Part shown: in pieces, positions 34,398-43,219 of the stretch
How positions within the stretch are numbered: position 1 is the stretch's first letter
How the letters are laid out: each line of letters opens with the position of its first letter
From: Flavobacterium sp. N2820
Lineage (GTDB): Bacteria > Bacteroidota > Bacteroidia > Flavobacteriales > Flavobacteriaceae
DNA: 64,000 bases
Direction of reading: 5' to 3'
Assembly: GCF_025947285.1 (NCBI RefSeq)
Contig: NZ_CP110008.1
Span: forward strand, 1,565,001 to 1,629,000
Notes under the pieces: generated by a model
What the model was told of the DNA's origin: nothing
Databases searched by the model: none
Seen by the model: the letters and a program-made list of their open reading frames with translations, nothing else
Made by a program: the position numbers and the translations under genes

Positions 34398-35993
34398 ATG
34401 AGCTTTACAGAAGAAATAGCAAGAAGAAGAACCTTTGGAATTATATCACACCCAGATGCTGGTAAAACAACTCTAACCGAAAAACTACTTTTATTTGGAG
34501 GAGCTATTCAAGAAGCTGGAGCTGTAAAAAGTAATAAAATAAAAAAAGGCGCAACTTCTGATTTCATGGAGATTGAACGTCAAAGAGGAATCTCGGTAGC
34601 CACATCTGTATTGGCTTTTATTTATAAAGATAAAAAAATCAATATTTTAGATACGCCAGGTCACAAAGATTTTGCAGAAGATACTTTTAGAACCTTAACC
34701 GCGGTAGATAGCGTTATTGTTGTAATTGATGTAGCCAAAGGGGTTGAAGAGCAAACCGAAAAACTAGTTGAAGTTTGTAGAATGCGAAATATCCCAATGA
34801 TTGTTTTTATCAACAAATTAGACCGTGAAGGTAAAGATGCCTTTGATTTGATGGACGAAGTAGAACAAAAATTAAAACTTCGGGTAACTCCATTGAGTTT
34901 TCCTATTGGAATGGGATATGACTTCAAAGGGATTTATAATATTTGGGAAAAAAATATCAATCTTTTTGAAGGTGATAGCAGAAAAAATATTGAGGAAACC
35001 ATCGCATTTAACGACATTAACAATCCAGAGTTAGAAAAAATCATAGGTGAAAAACCAGCACAGCGTTTACGAGAAGAATTAGAGTTAATAGAAGAGGTAT
35101 ATCCTGGATTTAATCTAGAAGAATATCTTTCGGGCGAATTACAACCTGTATTTTTTGGTTCGGCTTTGAATAATTTTGGTGTTCGAGAATTGTTAGATTG
35201 TTTTGTTGAAATTGCTCCAACACCAAGACCCAAAGAATCTGACACAAGATTAGTTCAACCAGAAGAAGAAAAATTAAGCGGATTTGTGTTCAAAATTCAC
35301 GCAAACATGGATCCAAAGCATAGAGACAGAATTGCATTTGTGAAAGTAGTTTCGGGAACTTTTGAACGCAACAAGCCTTATTTGCATGTGAGATTGGGGA
35401 AAAATTTAAAATTTTCTAGCCCAAATGCTTTTTTTGCAGAGAAAAAAGAGATTGTTGACATTTCTTATCCTGGAGATATTGTTGGTTTGCATGATACTGG
35501 AAATTTCAAAATTGGTGATACATTAACTGAAGGTGAAAAGATGAATTTTAAAGGAATTCCGAGTTTTTCACCAGAGCATTTTAGATATATTAATAATGCC
35601 GATCCATTAAAATCAAAACAATTAGAAAAAGGAGTTGACCAATTAATGGACGAAGGAGTTGCGCAGTTATTTACACTTGAAATGAACGGAAGAAAAGTTA
35701 TTGGAACCGTTGGCGCTCTTCAATATGAAGTAATTCAATACCGTTTAGAACACGAATATGGCGCTAAATGTACGTATGAAAACTTCCCTGCATTTAAAGC
35801 TTGTTGGGTAAAACCACAAGATCCAAAAAACACTGAATTTGCAGAATTTAAAAGAGTTAAGCAAAAATTTATGGGGACTGACAAATATGGTCAATTAGTT
35901 TTTTTAGCTGATAGTGAATTTTCAATACAAATGACTCAGCAAAAATATCCTACAGTAGAATTATTTTTTACATCAGATTTTCAAAAAAGATAA
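34398..35993 (+). CDS. prfC: Peptide chain release factor 3
   Basis: A 531-residue translational GTPase that recycles RF1 and RF2 after peptide release. G1 is ISHPDAGKTTL near residues 16-26, the switch region has ERQRGISVATSV, G3 is DTPGHKDFAED, and G4 is FINKLDREG. RF3-specific sequence such as FKIHANMDPKHRDRIAFVKV follows. Its length is normal. It transcribes away from the parvulin operon, and the two promoters share a 116-nt gap. Confidence 0.97.
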   Translation: MSFTEEIARRRTFGIISHPDAGKTTLTEKLLLFGGAIQEAGAVKSNKIKKGATSDFMEIERQRGISVATSVLAFIYKDKKINILDTPGHKDFAEDTFRTLTAVDSVIVVIDVAKGVEEQTEKLVEVCRMRNIPMIVFINKLDREGKDAFDLMDEVEQKLKLRVTPLSFPIGMGYDFKGIYNIWEKNINLFEGDSRKNIEETIAFNDINNPELEKIIGEKPAQRLREELELIEEVYPGFNLEEYLSGELQPVFFGSALNNFGVRELLDCFVEIAPTPRPKESDTRLVQPEEEKLSGFVFKIHANMDPKHRDRIAFVKVVSGTFERNKPYLHVRLGKNLKFSSPNAFFAEKKEIVDISYPGDIVGLHDTGNFKIGDTLTEGEKMNFKGIPSFSPEHFRYINNADPLKSKQLEKGVDQLMDEGVAQLFTLEMNGRKVIGTVGALQYEVIQYRLEHEYGAKCTYENFPAFKACWVKPQDPKNTEFAEFKRVKQKFMGTDKYGQLVFLADSEFSIQMTQQKYPTVELFFTSDFQKR

Positions 35994-36000
35994 TTTATTA

Positions 36001-36022
36001 GTATAATTGCATGTAATTATAC
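36001..36022. repeat. Perfect inverted repeat after prfC
   Basis: GTATAATT and AATTATAC, 8 bp each around the 6-nt spacer GCATGT. It starts 8 nt after the prfC stop and lies 33 nt before a small gene. There is no T run, so it could be an operator or a weak RNA structure. A C-rich word (CCCCCAACCCCC) follows at about 36031. Confidence 0.5.
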
Positions 36023-36054
36023 AATAGTTGCCCCCAACCCCCTAAAACAGAAAT

Positions 36055-36258
36055 ATGAAATCAAATTTATTTAAATTTCATGCTACCTTAGTAATGGCAT
36101 TGACTAGCATTGTAGGTGTAGCACAACCTTTCGACCCACCTGCAGATGAAGATCCACCAGCCGCTCCAATTAATACATGGCTAATATGGCTAACTATTTT
36201 GGGTATTTCTTTTGCTTTTTTGCATTTTAGAAAACAAATTAATTCGAATCAAGATTAA
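36055..36258 (+). CDS. Small exported single-helix membrane protein
   Basis: A 67-residue protein with a signal peptide (about 1-23, ending GVAQ), a short acidic Pro-rich linker (PFDPPADEDPPAAPIN), a membrane helix (TWLIWLTILGISFAFLHF) and a short basic tail. The same layout is common among small proteins of Flavobacteriia. I do not know its function. It has a terminator and may be expressed with prfC or alone. Confidence 0.7.
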   Translation: MKSNLFKFHATLVMALTSIVGVAQPFDPPADEDPPAAPINTWLIWLTILGISFAFLHFRKQINSNQD

Positions 36259-36271
36259 AAATTTATTATAA

Positions 36272-36304
36272 AAAAAAGGTATTTCTAACGAAATACCTTT
36301 TTTT
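36272..36304. terminator. Bidirectional terminator
   Basis: AAAAAGGTATTTC and its exact complement around TAAC, with T runs on both sides, lies between the small gene (+) and the TolB-like gene (-). Confidence 0.9.
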
Positions 36305-36339
36305 ATTTATTGACAATCTAAATTTTTAAAACAACCTCT

Positions 36340-37350
36340 TTATTCTACAATTAAAGGTTGTACTCTCCAAATATCAGTATATGGATATGAAAATGCAGAC
36401 TGCTCTTGACTTACACTATTATTAGATGTTCTAGCAAATACAGATGCAAATTTATTGTTACTTACTTTTTCTGGCTGACGTGCACCTGCTGTAGAAGAAA
36501 AATAGATATTACCATCTACACCCCAAAAAGGTTGTGTTTCATTTGACGCACCACTAGTAATTTGCGTTAAAGAAGTTCCATTGACTTTCATCACAAAAAG
36601 ATGACTAAACTTGTCTTTTGTTCCAATGAACACGATATGCTTCCCATCTGGAGAATAAGCACCATTTGTAGAATGCTGCTCACCTGTTGTGATTTGTGTA
36701 CTTTGGAACGATTTCAAATCCAATTCAAATAATTGATAAAAATCTCCAGATAATTTTGTGTACAGTAATTTATCTCCTTTAGGACTCCATTTTGGGTTTA
36801 TTCCTTCAGAAAGTACCGTAAAACTACTACCGTCTCTATTTACTAAACAAATGTTTCTGGTATCTTGCAAAGTGGTGGTTAAAACAATTTTTTTTCCATC
36901 AGGAGAAACACTCGCGTCTGCATCAAAATCACCATAAGCATTTTGTCCGATATAAGTTAACCCTAACTTATTAATACTTGTAACAGCTATTGTAGGCTTA
37001 GAAGCATAATATGTGAAAATAAAGTTTTCATTATCTATCCATGATGGTCTGTCTGTCTTGTTTCCAATTAATGGAGTAAATCCCGGAAGCATAACATCAT
37101 TTTTGAGTCTAATACTCCATTTATTAAAATTATCATTTGCATCATCTCTAATTACATATAATAATTTTTTTCCATTTGGCGATAAAGAAGGTTGAAATTC
37201 AGCAACGATATCATCTGTAATCCGAACCAATTCTTTTGCACTAGCGGTAACTTGAGGACCAGATAATTTGACAGGGGCAGGACTAGAAGTAGCACAAGAA
37301 GTTAGAATTAACGCTACAACAACACTGGAGACAATAATTGTTTTTTTCAT
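36340..37350 (-). CDS. TolB-like beta-propeller lipoprotein
   Basis: A 336-residue lipoprotein with lipobox LILTSC at residues 14-19. It has several PD40/WD40-like repeats typical of TolB propellers: EFQPSLSPNGKKLLYVI, DADASVSPDGKKIVLTT, NPKWSPKGDKLLYTK, NGAYSPDGKHIVFIG and TQPFWGVDGNIYFSS. It probably acts in the periplasm as a protein-binding scaffold. No tol or pal genes are adjacent, so equating it with TolB of the Tol-Pal system is not justified. Confidence 0.85.
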   Translation of the reverse strand: MKKTIIVSSVVVALILTSCATSSPAPVKLSGPQVTASAKELVRITDDIVAEFQPSLSPNGKKLLYVIRDDANDNFNKWSIRLKNDVMLPGFTPLIGNKTDRPSWIDNENFIFTYYASKPTIAVTSINKLGLTYIGQNAYGDFDADASVSPDGKKIVLTTTLQDTRNICLVNRDGSSFTVLSEGINPKWSPKGDKLLYTKLSGDFYQLFELDLKSFQSTQITTGEQHSTNGAYSPDGKHIVFIGTKDKFSHLFVMKVNGTSLTQITSGASNETQPFWGVDGNIYFSSTAGARQPEKVSNNKFASVFARTSNNSVSQEQSAFSYPYTDIWRVQPLIVE

Positions 37351-37378
37351 AAATTTATAATTTATTTGATTATATTAA

Positions 37379-37386
37379 CAAATATA
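37379..37386 (-). promoter_or_regulatory. -7 promoter box of the TolB-like gene
   Basis: On the minus strand TATATTTG matches TAnnTTTG, 29 nt before the start codon. Confidence 0.55.
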
Positions 37387-37458
37387 ACAAAAAATTATTA
37401 AGAATAATCAATATGTTTTAACACTAAGAATATGTTCTACACAAAAAAGCATACAACA

Positions 37459-37488
37459 AAAAAGGGCCTGAAAAACTTCAGACCCTTT
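37459..37488 (-). terminator. folD terminator
   Basis: AAAGGG-c-CTGAA pairs with TTCAG-a-CCCTTT around a 4-nt loop. On the minus strand it is followed by a T run, 20 nt past the folD stop. Confidence 0.8.
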
Positions 37489-37508
37489 CTATATAGTAAT
37501 TAATTCTA

Positions 37509-38390
37509 CTATTTATTTCTTTTTTGTTCTCTTGCCAATAAAGTATTTTTTAACAACATAGCTATTGTCATAGGTCCAACTCCGCCAGGGACTGGTGTGA
37601 TATATGAAGCCTTTTTAGATACATTTTCAAAATCTACATCGCCAACAATTCTATAACCTTTTTCGGTAGTTTCATCTTCTACTCTAGTGATACCCACATC
37701 AATTACAACTACATCATCTTTTACCATTTCTGCTTTTAAGAAATTTGGAACTCCTAATGCAGAAATAATAATATCGGCTTGTGAAGTAATCTGATTGATG
37801 TTTTTAGAATGACTATGTGTAACGGTTACGGTAGAATTTCCTGGAAACCCTTTTCTTCCCATTAAAATACCCATTGGGCGACCTACAATATGACTTCTCC
37901 CAATAACAACAGTGTGTTTACCATCTGTTGGAACATTGTAGCGCTCTAATAATTCTAAAATTCCAAAAGGTGTTGCTGGAATAAAAGTAGACATATCTAA
38001 TGCCATTTTTCCAAAGTTTTCTGGATGAAAACCATCTACATCTTTACTAGGATCAATGGCTTCAATGATTTTCTGGGTATCAATTTGTTTCGGCAAAGGC
38101 AACTGAACTATAAATCCATCAATATCATCATTTTCATTTAATTCTTTGATTTTTTTCAATAATTCAGTTTCTGAAGTAGTGCTTGGCATTTTTATTAAAG
38201 TGGATTCAAAACCAACACGTTCGCATGATTTTACCTTACTTCCTACATATGTTAAACTAGCACCATCATTACCTACAATAATTGCTGCTAAATGTGGAAC
38301 TTTTTCACCATTAACTTTCATTTGGGCTACCTCAGCCGCAATTTCATTTTTAATATCTTCCGATACTTTTTTTCCGTCTAATAATTGCAT
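37509..38390 (-). CDS. folD: Methylenetetrahydrofolate dehydrogenase/cyclohydrolase FolD
   Basis: A 293-residue bifunctional enzyme of one-carbon metabolism, interconverting 5,10-methylene- and 10-formyl-tetrahydrofolate. The signature segments are [15 protein letters not shown] near 47-61 (with the catalytic Lys), [13 protein letters not shown], and the NADP-binding [17 protein letters not shown], with [15 protein letters not shown] near the C-terminus. It follows ffh after a terminator. Confidence 0.97.
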   Translation of the reverse strand: MQLLDGKKVSEDIKNEIAAEVAQMKVNGEKVPHLAAIIVGNDGASLTYVGSKVKSCERVGFESTLIKMPSTTSETELLKKIKELNENDDIDGFIVQLPLPKQIDTQKIIEAIDPSKDVDGFHPENFGKMALDMSTFIPATPFGILELLERYNVPTDGKHTVVIGRSHIVGRPMGILMGRKGFPGNSTVTVTHSHSKNINQITSQADIIISALGVPNFLKAEMVKDDVVVIDVGITRVEDETTEKGYRIVGDVDFENVSKKASYITPVPGGVGPMTIAMLLKNTLLAREQKRNK

Positions 38391-38426
38391 TTTGTTGTGT
38401 TGTTTGTTGTGTTTATTCTATAAAAA

Positions 38427-38447
38427 AGACGCGATAAATCGCGTCTA
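38427..38447 (-). terminator. ffh terminator
   Basis: AGACGCGAT and ATCGCGTCT around a 2-nt loop, with an A run on its left that is a T run on the minus strand, just after the ffh stop. Confidence 0.8.
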
Positions 38448-38453
38448 TGCATA

Positions 38454-39791
38454 TTATCTCATGCCCTTCATACCTGCCATGGCTTTCATCATGTTTTTAC
38501 CCGCGCCACCTTGCATCATTTTCATCATTTTACTCATTTGATCAAATTGTTTCATCAATTGATTGACTTGTTCAATTTTAGTACCAGAACCTTTTGCAAT
38601 TCTATTTTTTCGCTTTACATCAATTAATGCAGGCTTGCTTCTTTCAGCAGGTGTCATCGATTGAATGATTGCTTCGATGTGTTTGAATGCATCATCTTCA
38701 ATTTCTACATCTTTCAATGCTTTTCCAGCTCCAGGAATCATTCCGACTAAGTCTTTCATGTTTCCCATTTTTTTTATTTGCTGAATTTGCGCCAAGAAAT
38801 CGTCAAAACCAAATTCGTTTTTGGCGATTTTCTTTTGCAATTTTCTTGCTTCTTCTTCGTCGTATTGCTCTTGCGCTCTTTCTACTAAGGAAACAACGTC
38901 TCCCATCCCTAAAATCCTATCGGCCATACGATTTGGATAGAACACATCAATAGCTTCCATTTTTTCACCTGTACCGATGAATTTAATTGGTTTGTTTACT
39001 ACCGATTTAATCGAAATTGCTGCTCCACCACGGGTATCACCATCTAACTTCGTTAAAATAACTCCGTCAAAATTTAATCTATCATTGAAGGCTTTTGCTG
39101 TATTTACGGCATCCTGACCTGTCATAGCATCCACAACAAATAATGTTTCGTGTGGTTCAATTGCTTTATGAACGTTTGCAATTTCGTTCATCATTTCTTC
39201 ATCCACAGCCAAACGACCCGCTGTATCGACAATCACAACATTAAAACCGTTTGCTTTAGCGTGCTTGATCGCGTTTTGAGCAATTTCTACCGGATTTTTA
39301 TTTTCTGGCTCTGAATATACTTCAACACCAATTTGCCCACCTACTACATGCAACTGATTAATTGCCGCTGGACGATAAATATCACAAGCTACCAATAAAG
39401 GTTTTTTATTCTTTTTAGTTTTTAAAAAATTTGCTAATTTACCTGAGAAAGTAGTTTTACCAGAACCCTGTAAACCCGACATTAAAATCACAGTAGGATT
39501 TCCAGAAAGATTAATTCCAGCCGCATCACCACCCATTAATTCGGTCAACTCATCTTTAACAATTTTAATCATTAACTGACCAGGCTGCAACGTAGTTAAT
39601 ACGTTTTCACCTATTGCTTTTTCTTTTACTCTTGTCGTAAAATCTTTAGCAATTTTAAAGTTAACGTCGGCATCCAATAATGCTCTGCGCACCTCTTTCA
39701 AAGTATCGGCAACATTTACATCGGTAATTTTACCATGCCCTTTTAAAATATGAAAAGCCTTATCTAATTTATCGCTTAAATTATCAAACAT
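38454..39791 (-). CDS. ffh: Signal recognition particle protein Ffh
   Basis: A 445-residue SRP54-type GTPase that binds signal sequences on the ribosome and delivers them to FtsY. The N domain comes first, then G1 GLQGSGKTTFSGKLA near 107-121, G3 DTAGRLAVD and TKLDGDTRGGA. The Met-rich M domain ends with MMKMMQGGAGKNMMKAMAG. Its length is normal. The partner SRP RNA gene is not in this window. Confidence 0.97.
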   Translation of the reverse strand: MFDNLSDKLDKAFHILKGHGKITDVNVADTLKEVRRALLDADVNFKIAKDFTTRVKEKAIGENVLTTLQPGQLMIKIVKDELTELMGGDAAGINLSGNPTVILMSGLQGSGKTTFSGKLANFLKTKKNKKPLLVACDIYRPAAINQLHVVGGQIGVEVYSEPENKNPVEIAQNAIKHAKANGFNVVIVDTAGRLAVDEEMMNEIANVHKAIEPHETLFVVDAMTGQDAVNTAKAFNDRLNFDGVILTKLDGDTRGGAAISIKSVVNKPIKFIGTGEKMEAIDVFYPNRMADRILGMGDVVSLVERAQEQYDEEEARKLQKKIAKNEFGFDDFLAQIQQIKKMGNMKDLVGMIPGAGKALKDVEIEDDAFKHIEAIIQSMTPAERSKPALIDVKRKNRIAKGSGTKIEQVNQLMKQFDQMSKMMKMMQGGAGKNMMKAMAGMKGMR

Positions 39792-39816
39792 AATTGTGGT
39801 TTTGTGTAATGAAGTG

Positions 39817-39824
39817 CAAAGATA
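39817..39824 (-). promoter_or_regulatory. ffh -7 promoter box
   Basis: On the minus strand TATCTTTG matches TAnnTTTG, 26 nt before the ffh ATG. Confidence 0.6.
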
Positions 39825-39861
39825 ACATAAAGTTATAAAGTTGCAAAGTGGTTTGTTTTAA

Positions 39862-39890
39862 ATAAAAAAGCCAATCTTAATGATTGGCTT
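39862..39890 (-). terminator. Terminator after the lipoprotein genes
   Basis: AAGCCAATC and GATTGGCTT around a 5-nt loop, preceded on the + strand by six A (a T run on the minus strand), 26 nt past the stop of the small lipoprotein gene. Confidence 0.85.
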
Positions 39891-39915
39891 AATTGTGGCA
39901 AAAAGTGTATGAAAT

Positions 39916-40386
39916 TTAGTTTTTTTCTAAAGTCAAATAATCTGTACCTCCATTTCCTCCACTTACATCTACTAATTCAATTTTAGTATCTGTTCTTGAT
40001 AAAATATCCCAATCATCTGATAATTCATCATTAAAATTTGCAGGTGAAGCAAAGAAAATATTAAAATCTAAATCACTACTACTTGGACTATCATCATCAT
40101 TACTATCATCGTTAGTTACAGACCAAGTTCCTGTGTATGTATTTGTACCATTTGTTGCAGTTAATACATTTGAAGCCCCAAAAGTAAAATTATAACCCGT
40201 AAAATGATAGGTTTCGTCTACACCATCATCTTCAAAGAAAGTTACTGTCCATGTTCCAGATGTAACAGTATTAATTACAGGTGCAGGATCTGCACTAGAA
40301 TTAGGGCTATCATCACTTGAACAAGTAGACGCAACGTTTAACATAAAAATCAATGACAACAATGGAATTAAAGTTAATTTTCTCAT
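39916..40386 (-). CDS. Small beta-rich lipoprotein, paralogue of the next gene's C-terminal domain
   Basis: A 156-residue protein with a signal peptide and a Cys at residue 22 (VASTCSS) that probably serves as a lipidation site. An acidic Ser/Asp linker follows, then a domain of about 110 residues with a lipocalin-like strand pattern (GTWTVTFFEDDG, FTGYNFTFGAS, SDDWDILSRTDTKIELVD, GGTDYLTLEKN). The same domain, with the same ending, forms the C-terminus of the protein encoded just upstream. Its function is unknown. Confidence 0.75.
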   Translation of the reverse strand: MRKLTLIPLLSLIFMLNVASTCSSDDSPNSSADPAPVINTVTSGTWTVTFFEDDGVDETYHFTGYNFTFGASNVLTATNGTNTYTGTWSVTNDDSNDDDSPSSSDLDFNIFFASPANFNDELSDDWDILSRTDTKIELVDVSGGNGGTDYLTLEKN

Positions 40387-40425
40387 AATTTTAAAATTTT
40401 AATTTATTAAAGTTTGTTTGTAATT

Positions 40426-41457
40426 TTAATTTTTTGTTAGATATAAATAATCTGTACCACTTCCTCCTCCACTTACATCTTTTAATCTTATTTGGGTTGC
40501 AGAATATTCTGTAACTTCCCAATCATCTTCCAATTCATCAAGAACACTTCCGTCAAATGAAAATTCTAATTTTTCATCACCACTGTCAATGTAGTTTGAC
40601 CAAGATCCATTTATTGTAGTAGTATTTTTTACTGCCGTTGCAGTTCCAGAAACATTAAACGTAAAATTGTATCCTGCATAATCTGAAGTTTCATCTGTAT
40701 CATCAAAGAAATAAGATACATACCATGTTCCTTCAACAATAATTGAACTTAATGTAGAGCTACCTCCTCCAGAAGGAGAATCATCACAATCGTCAATTGA
40801 ATCCTCGATGACATCTTCTAATTGATCGTTGCTCGTTATGGTAACATTAACCCCATTTGAATCAATTAAAGAAATAGGATATTGAATGGCTACGTATTCA
40901 TTGTCTTCTAAATTTTCTAGGAAATTATACAAATCTGTGTTATTATTGATTGTAATAGTATTTGCAAGTTGATTATTAGCATTGTAAACATTAATTACTA
41001 TTGGAAAATTAAAACTTATACAATCTATTTCATCGAAACCATCGTCTTCACCACAATCATCTATTACATCATCTAAATCATCTGAATCTTGTAAAACCTG
41101 GGTTGAAAAATTTTGAAACTGAATTGTTATGGGATAAATAAAATTTACAATATCATCATCGTTTGAAAAAGCATCGATGGCATCTTGAACTGTTTGGTAA
41201 TCGGCTTGTGTTGAAACTACTATATTTTGACCATTTACAATAACAGTTGCAGGTAATACAACACTAAAACAACTTGAATTGTCCATTATGTTATCACCCG
41301 ATGTTGGATTTTGAGTCACCCTTGTCATCAAAGTTGTTAAAGGCGAAACATTTGATAAATTCTGATTTGGATCTTGAATAACTTCATTTTCTTCAGTTTG
41401 ACAAGACATTAAAAACAAGCCTATAAGACTTAAATTCAATACATATTTTAGTTTCAT
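40426..41457 (-). CDS. Acidic lipoprotein with duplicated C-terminal domain
   Basis: A 343-residue lipoprotein with lipobox GLFLMSC at residues 13-19. Residues 60-225 hold two similar units around CFSVVLPATVIVNGQNI and CISFNFPIVINVYNANNQ, each followed by an Asp-rich stretch and a Cys, so intramolecular disulfides are possible. The C-terminal 105 residues (GTWYVSYFFDDTDE to TDYLYLTKN) match the small lipoprotein downstream, which suggests tandem duplication. It is strongly acidic. Role unknown. It lies next to a sigma-factor operon facing the other way. Confidence 0.75.
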   Translation of the reverse strand: MKLKYVLNLSLIGLFLMSCQTEENEVIQDPNQNLSNVSPLTTLMTRVTQNPTSGDNIMDNSSCFSVVLPATVIVNGQNIVVSTQADYQTVQDAIDAFSNDDDIVNFIYPITIQFQNFSTQVLQDSDDLDDVIDDCGEDDGFDEIDCISFNFPIVINVYNANNQLANTITINNNTDLYNFLENLEDNEYVAIQYPISLIDSNGVNVTITSNDQLEDVIEDSIDDCDDSPSGGGSSTLSSIIVEGTWYVSYFFDDTDETSDYAGYNFTFNVSGTATAVKNTTTINGSWSNYIDSGDEKLEFSFDGSVLDELEDDWEVTEYSATQIRLKDVSGGGSGTDYLYLTKN

Positions 41458-41522
41458 AACTTATATTTTTTTGGGGTTTATATTGCTAAAACAATTCAAA
41501 CTAATTTTACCCTACCTATTTT

Positions 41523-41648
41523 TTAAAATAATTTTAAAACGAGCAATGTTAGTACTAATAAAAAATTAAAAATCCATATCGCAATTTGTGATATTCTATA
41601 AATCGATTGCTCATTTTTTCGAATTACTTTTTTAATAATTGTTGCCAT
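41523..41648 (-). CDS. Putative 41-residue membrane peptide
   Basis: An open frame from ATG at 41648 to TAA at 41525-41523. It has a basic N-terminus (ATIIKKVIRKNEQ) and one strongly hydrophobic helix (IAIWIFNFLLVLTLLVLKLF) that runs to the stop. The charge distribution predicts a cytoplasmic N-terminus. It lies 65 nt upstream of the acidic lipoprotein gene on the same strand, and 111 nt from the divergent sigma factor gene. There is no homology evidence, so it may be chance. Confidence 0.45.
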   Translation of the reverse strand: MATIIKKVIRKNEQSIYRISQIAIWIFNFLLVLTLLVLKLF

Positions 41649-41677
41649 AACTCAAATCATTTAAATCAAAAATTCAT

Positions 41678-41685
41678 TATATTTG
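41678..41685 (+). promoter_or_regulatory. Sigma-factor operon -7 promoter box
   Basis: TATATTTG, an exact TAnnTTTG match, 74 nt before the sigma factor start codon. It matches the housekeeping consensus, so basal expression would not need the ECF factor itself. Confidence 0.5.
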
Positions 41686-41759
41686 TAGGTACAGATATAA
41701 CAACCTACTTTTAAAAAACCCTACCAAAAGTTTATTTTATTTTAGTAATTCAACTCATA

Positions 41760-42275
41760 ATGTCCGAAAACACCTCTATTTGTCAAGAAAATATTTTTTC
41801 AACTTTTTTTAAAAGTCATGCAAAAGGTTTACGAAACTATCTTTACTACAAATTTGGCAATACTGATCAGGCAGAAGATGCCACACAAGAAGCTTTTATA
41901 AAATTATGGCAAAACTGCAAAGATGTTCCATTAGAAAAAGCCAAATCATATGTTTATACTATTGCTACTAATAATTCATTAAATGCCATTGCACACCATA
42001 AAGTGGTTTTGACTTATGAAAAAAACAACAGTATAAGCGATAGAACCAACGAAAATCCAGAACATATATTAGAACAAGAACAATTTGAATCTAAACTATT
42101 AAAAGCTATTAATAAAATTAATGAAACGCAACGCATTGCTTTTTTGATGCATCGAATTGACGGTAAAAAATATGCCGAAATTGCACTTGAACTAAATATT
42201 AGTGTAAAAGCGGTTGAAAAACGAATTCACCTAGCGCTAATTGAACTAAAAAAAGAAATTGAAAATTTTAAGTAG
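41760..42275 (+). CDS. ECF-family RNA polymerase sigma factor, FecI-like
   Basis: A 171-residue sigma-70 factor with only regions 2 and 4. Region 2 is around YYKFGNTDQAEDATQEAF and IKLWQN near 30-60, and region 4 is RIDGKKYAEIALELN with VKAVEKRIHLALIELKKEI near 135-168. It is followed by fecR and a TonB-dependent receptor with an STN domain, so this is a classic surface-signalling set in which an external ligand releases the sigma factor. Confidence 0.93.
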   Translation: MSENTSICQENIFSTFFKSHAKGLRNYLYYKFGNTDQAEDATQEAFIKLWQNCKDVPLEKAKSYVYTIATNNSLNAIAHHKVVLTYEKNNSISDRTNENPEHILEQEQFESKLLKAINKINETQRIAFLMHRIDGKKYAEIALELNISVKAVEKRIHLALIELKKEIENFK

Positions 42276-42319
42276 GGTAAAAAACAATACACTTGTTACT
42301 ATATTGTAATACAAAAATT

Positions 42320-43219
42320 ATGGACGAAGATTACAAATTAGCCAAATGGCTTAACAACGAACTAACTGCTGAAGAATTAGCCGAATTTAAACAAAATCCG
42401 GACTTTGCTTTGTATGAAAAAATCAAAGAAAATTCGGCTCGCTTGAAAACTCCTGAATTCGACCAAGATAAAATGTTAAGTAACGTTGTTACTACTAAAA
42501 AAACAACCAAAGTTATCAAACTAAAACAAAATTGGCTCGCTCGTATTGCTGCTGTGTTAGTAATTGGGTTAGGATTATTCTTTGCATATGAAAACAACAA
42601 TGTGACTTATTATGGTACAAATGATGTAGTCCCTGTCATAAAATTACCCGATAATTCAGAAGTTGCAATAAATAATAATTCTGAAATCAAATACCAAAAA
42701 TGGTTTTGGAAAAACAACAGAATTATCGATTTAAAAGGTGAAGCTTACTTTAAAGTTGCAAAAGGAAAAACATTTGAAGTAAACACTAATTTAGGGAAAG
42801 TCACTGTTTTAGGAACACAATTTAATGTAAACTCAAAAGACAATACCTTTGAAGTTACTTGCTACGAGGGAAAAGTAAAAGTAAACTACAAAAATGAGGA
42901 ACTTATTTTAACAAAAGGTATGCAAGTTTCTTTTGAAAATGAAGCTAAAATTGAAGGAAAGACCAATTTACTAAAACCAAATTGGACTTCAAATACTATT
43001 GAAATGCGTTTTACAAATCAAATGTTACAAACCATTATTGCTGATATTGAAAAAACATATAATGTAAAAATAAAAACAAACACCATTAAAACAGAACAAT
43101 TATTTACTGGAAAAATCCCAAGTGATAATTTAGAAATAGCATTACAAATAATTGCCTCAACCTATCATTTACAAATTAAAAAATCAAGCGAAACGAGTTT
43201 TGAATTAGTAAAAAAGTAA
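42320..43219 (+). CDS. FecR-type anti-sigma factor
   Basis: A 299-residue inner-membrane regulator. The cytoplasmic N-terminus (about 1-70, DEDYKLAKWLNNELTAEELA) binds the sigma factor, the membrane helix is near 73-92 (ARIAAVLVIGLGLFFAYE), and the periplasmic FecR domain (VIKLPDNSEVAINNNSEI and EAYFKVAKGKTFEVNTNLG) is followed by an STN-like end. The start was set at ATG 42320, where the family-like sequence begins. The gene ends directly at the ATG of the receptor. Confidence 0.93.
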   Translation: MDEDYKLAKWLNNELTAEELAEFKQNPDFALYEKIKENSARLKTPEFDQDKMLSNVVTTKKTTKVIKLKQNWLARIAAVLVIGLGLFFAYENNNVTYYGTNDVVPVIKLPDNSEVAINNNSEIKYQKWFWKNNRIIDLKGEAYFKVAKGKTFEVNTNLGKVTVLGTQFNVNSKDNTFEVTCYEGKVKVNYKNEELILTKGMQVSFENEAKIEGKTNLLKPNWTSNTIEMRFTNQMLQTIIADIEKTYNVKIKTNTIKTEQLFTGKIPSDNLEIALQIIASTYHLQIKKSSETSFELVKK

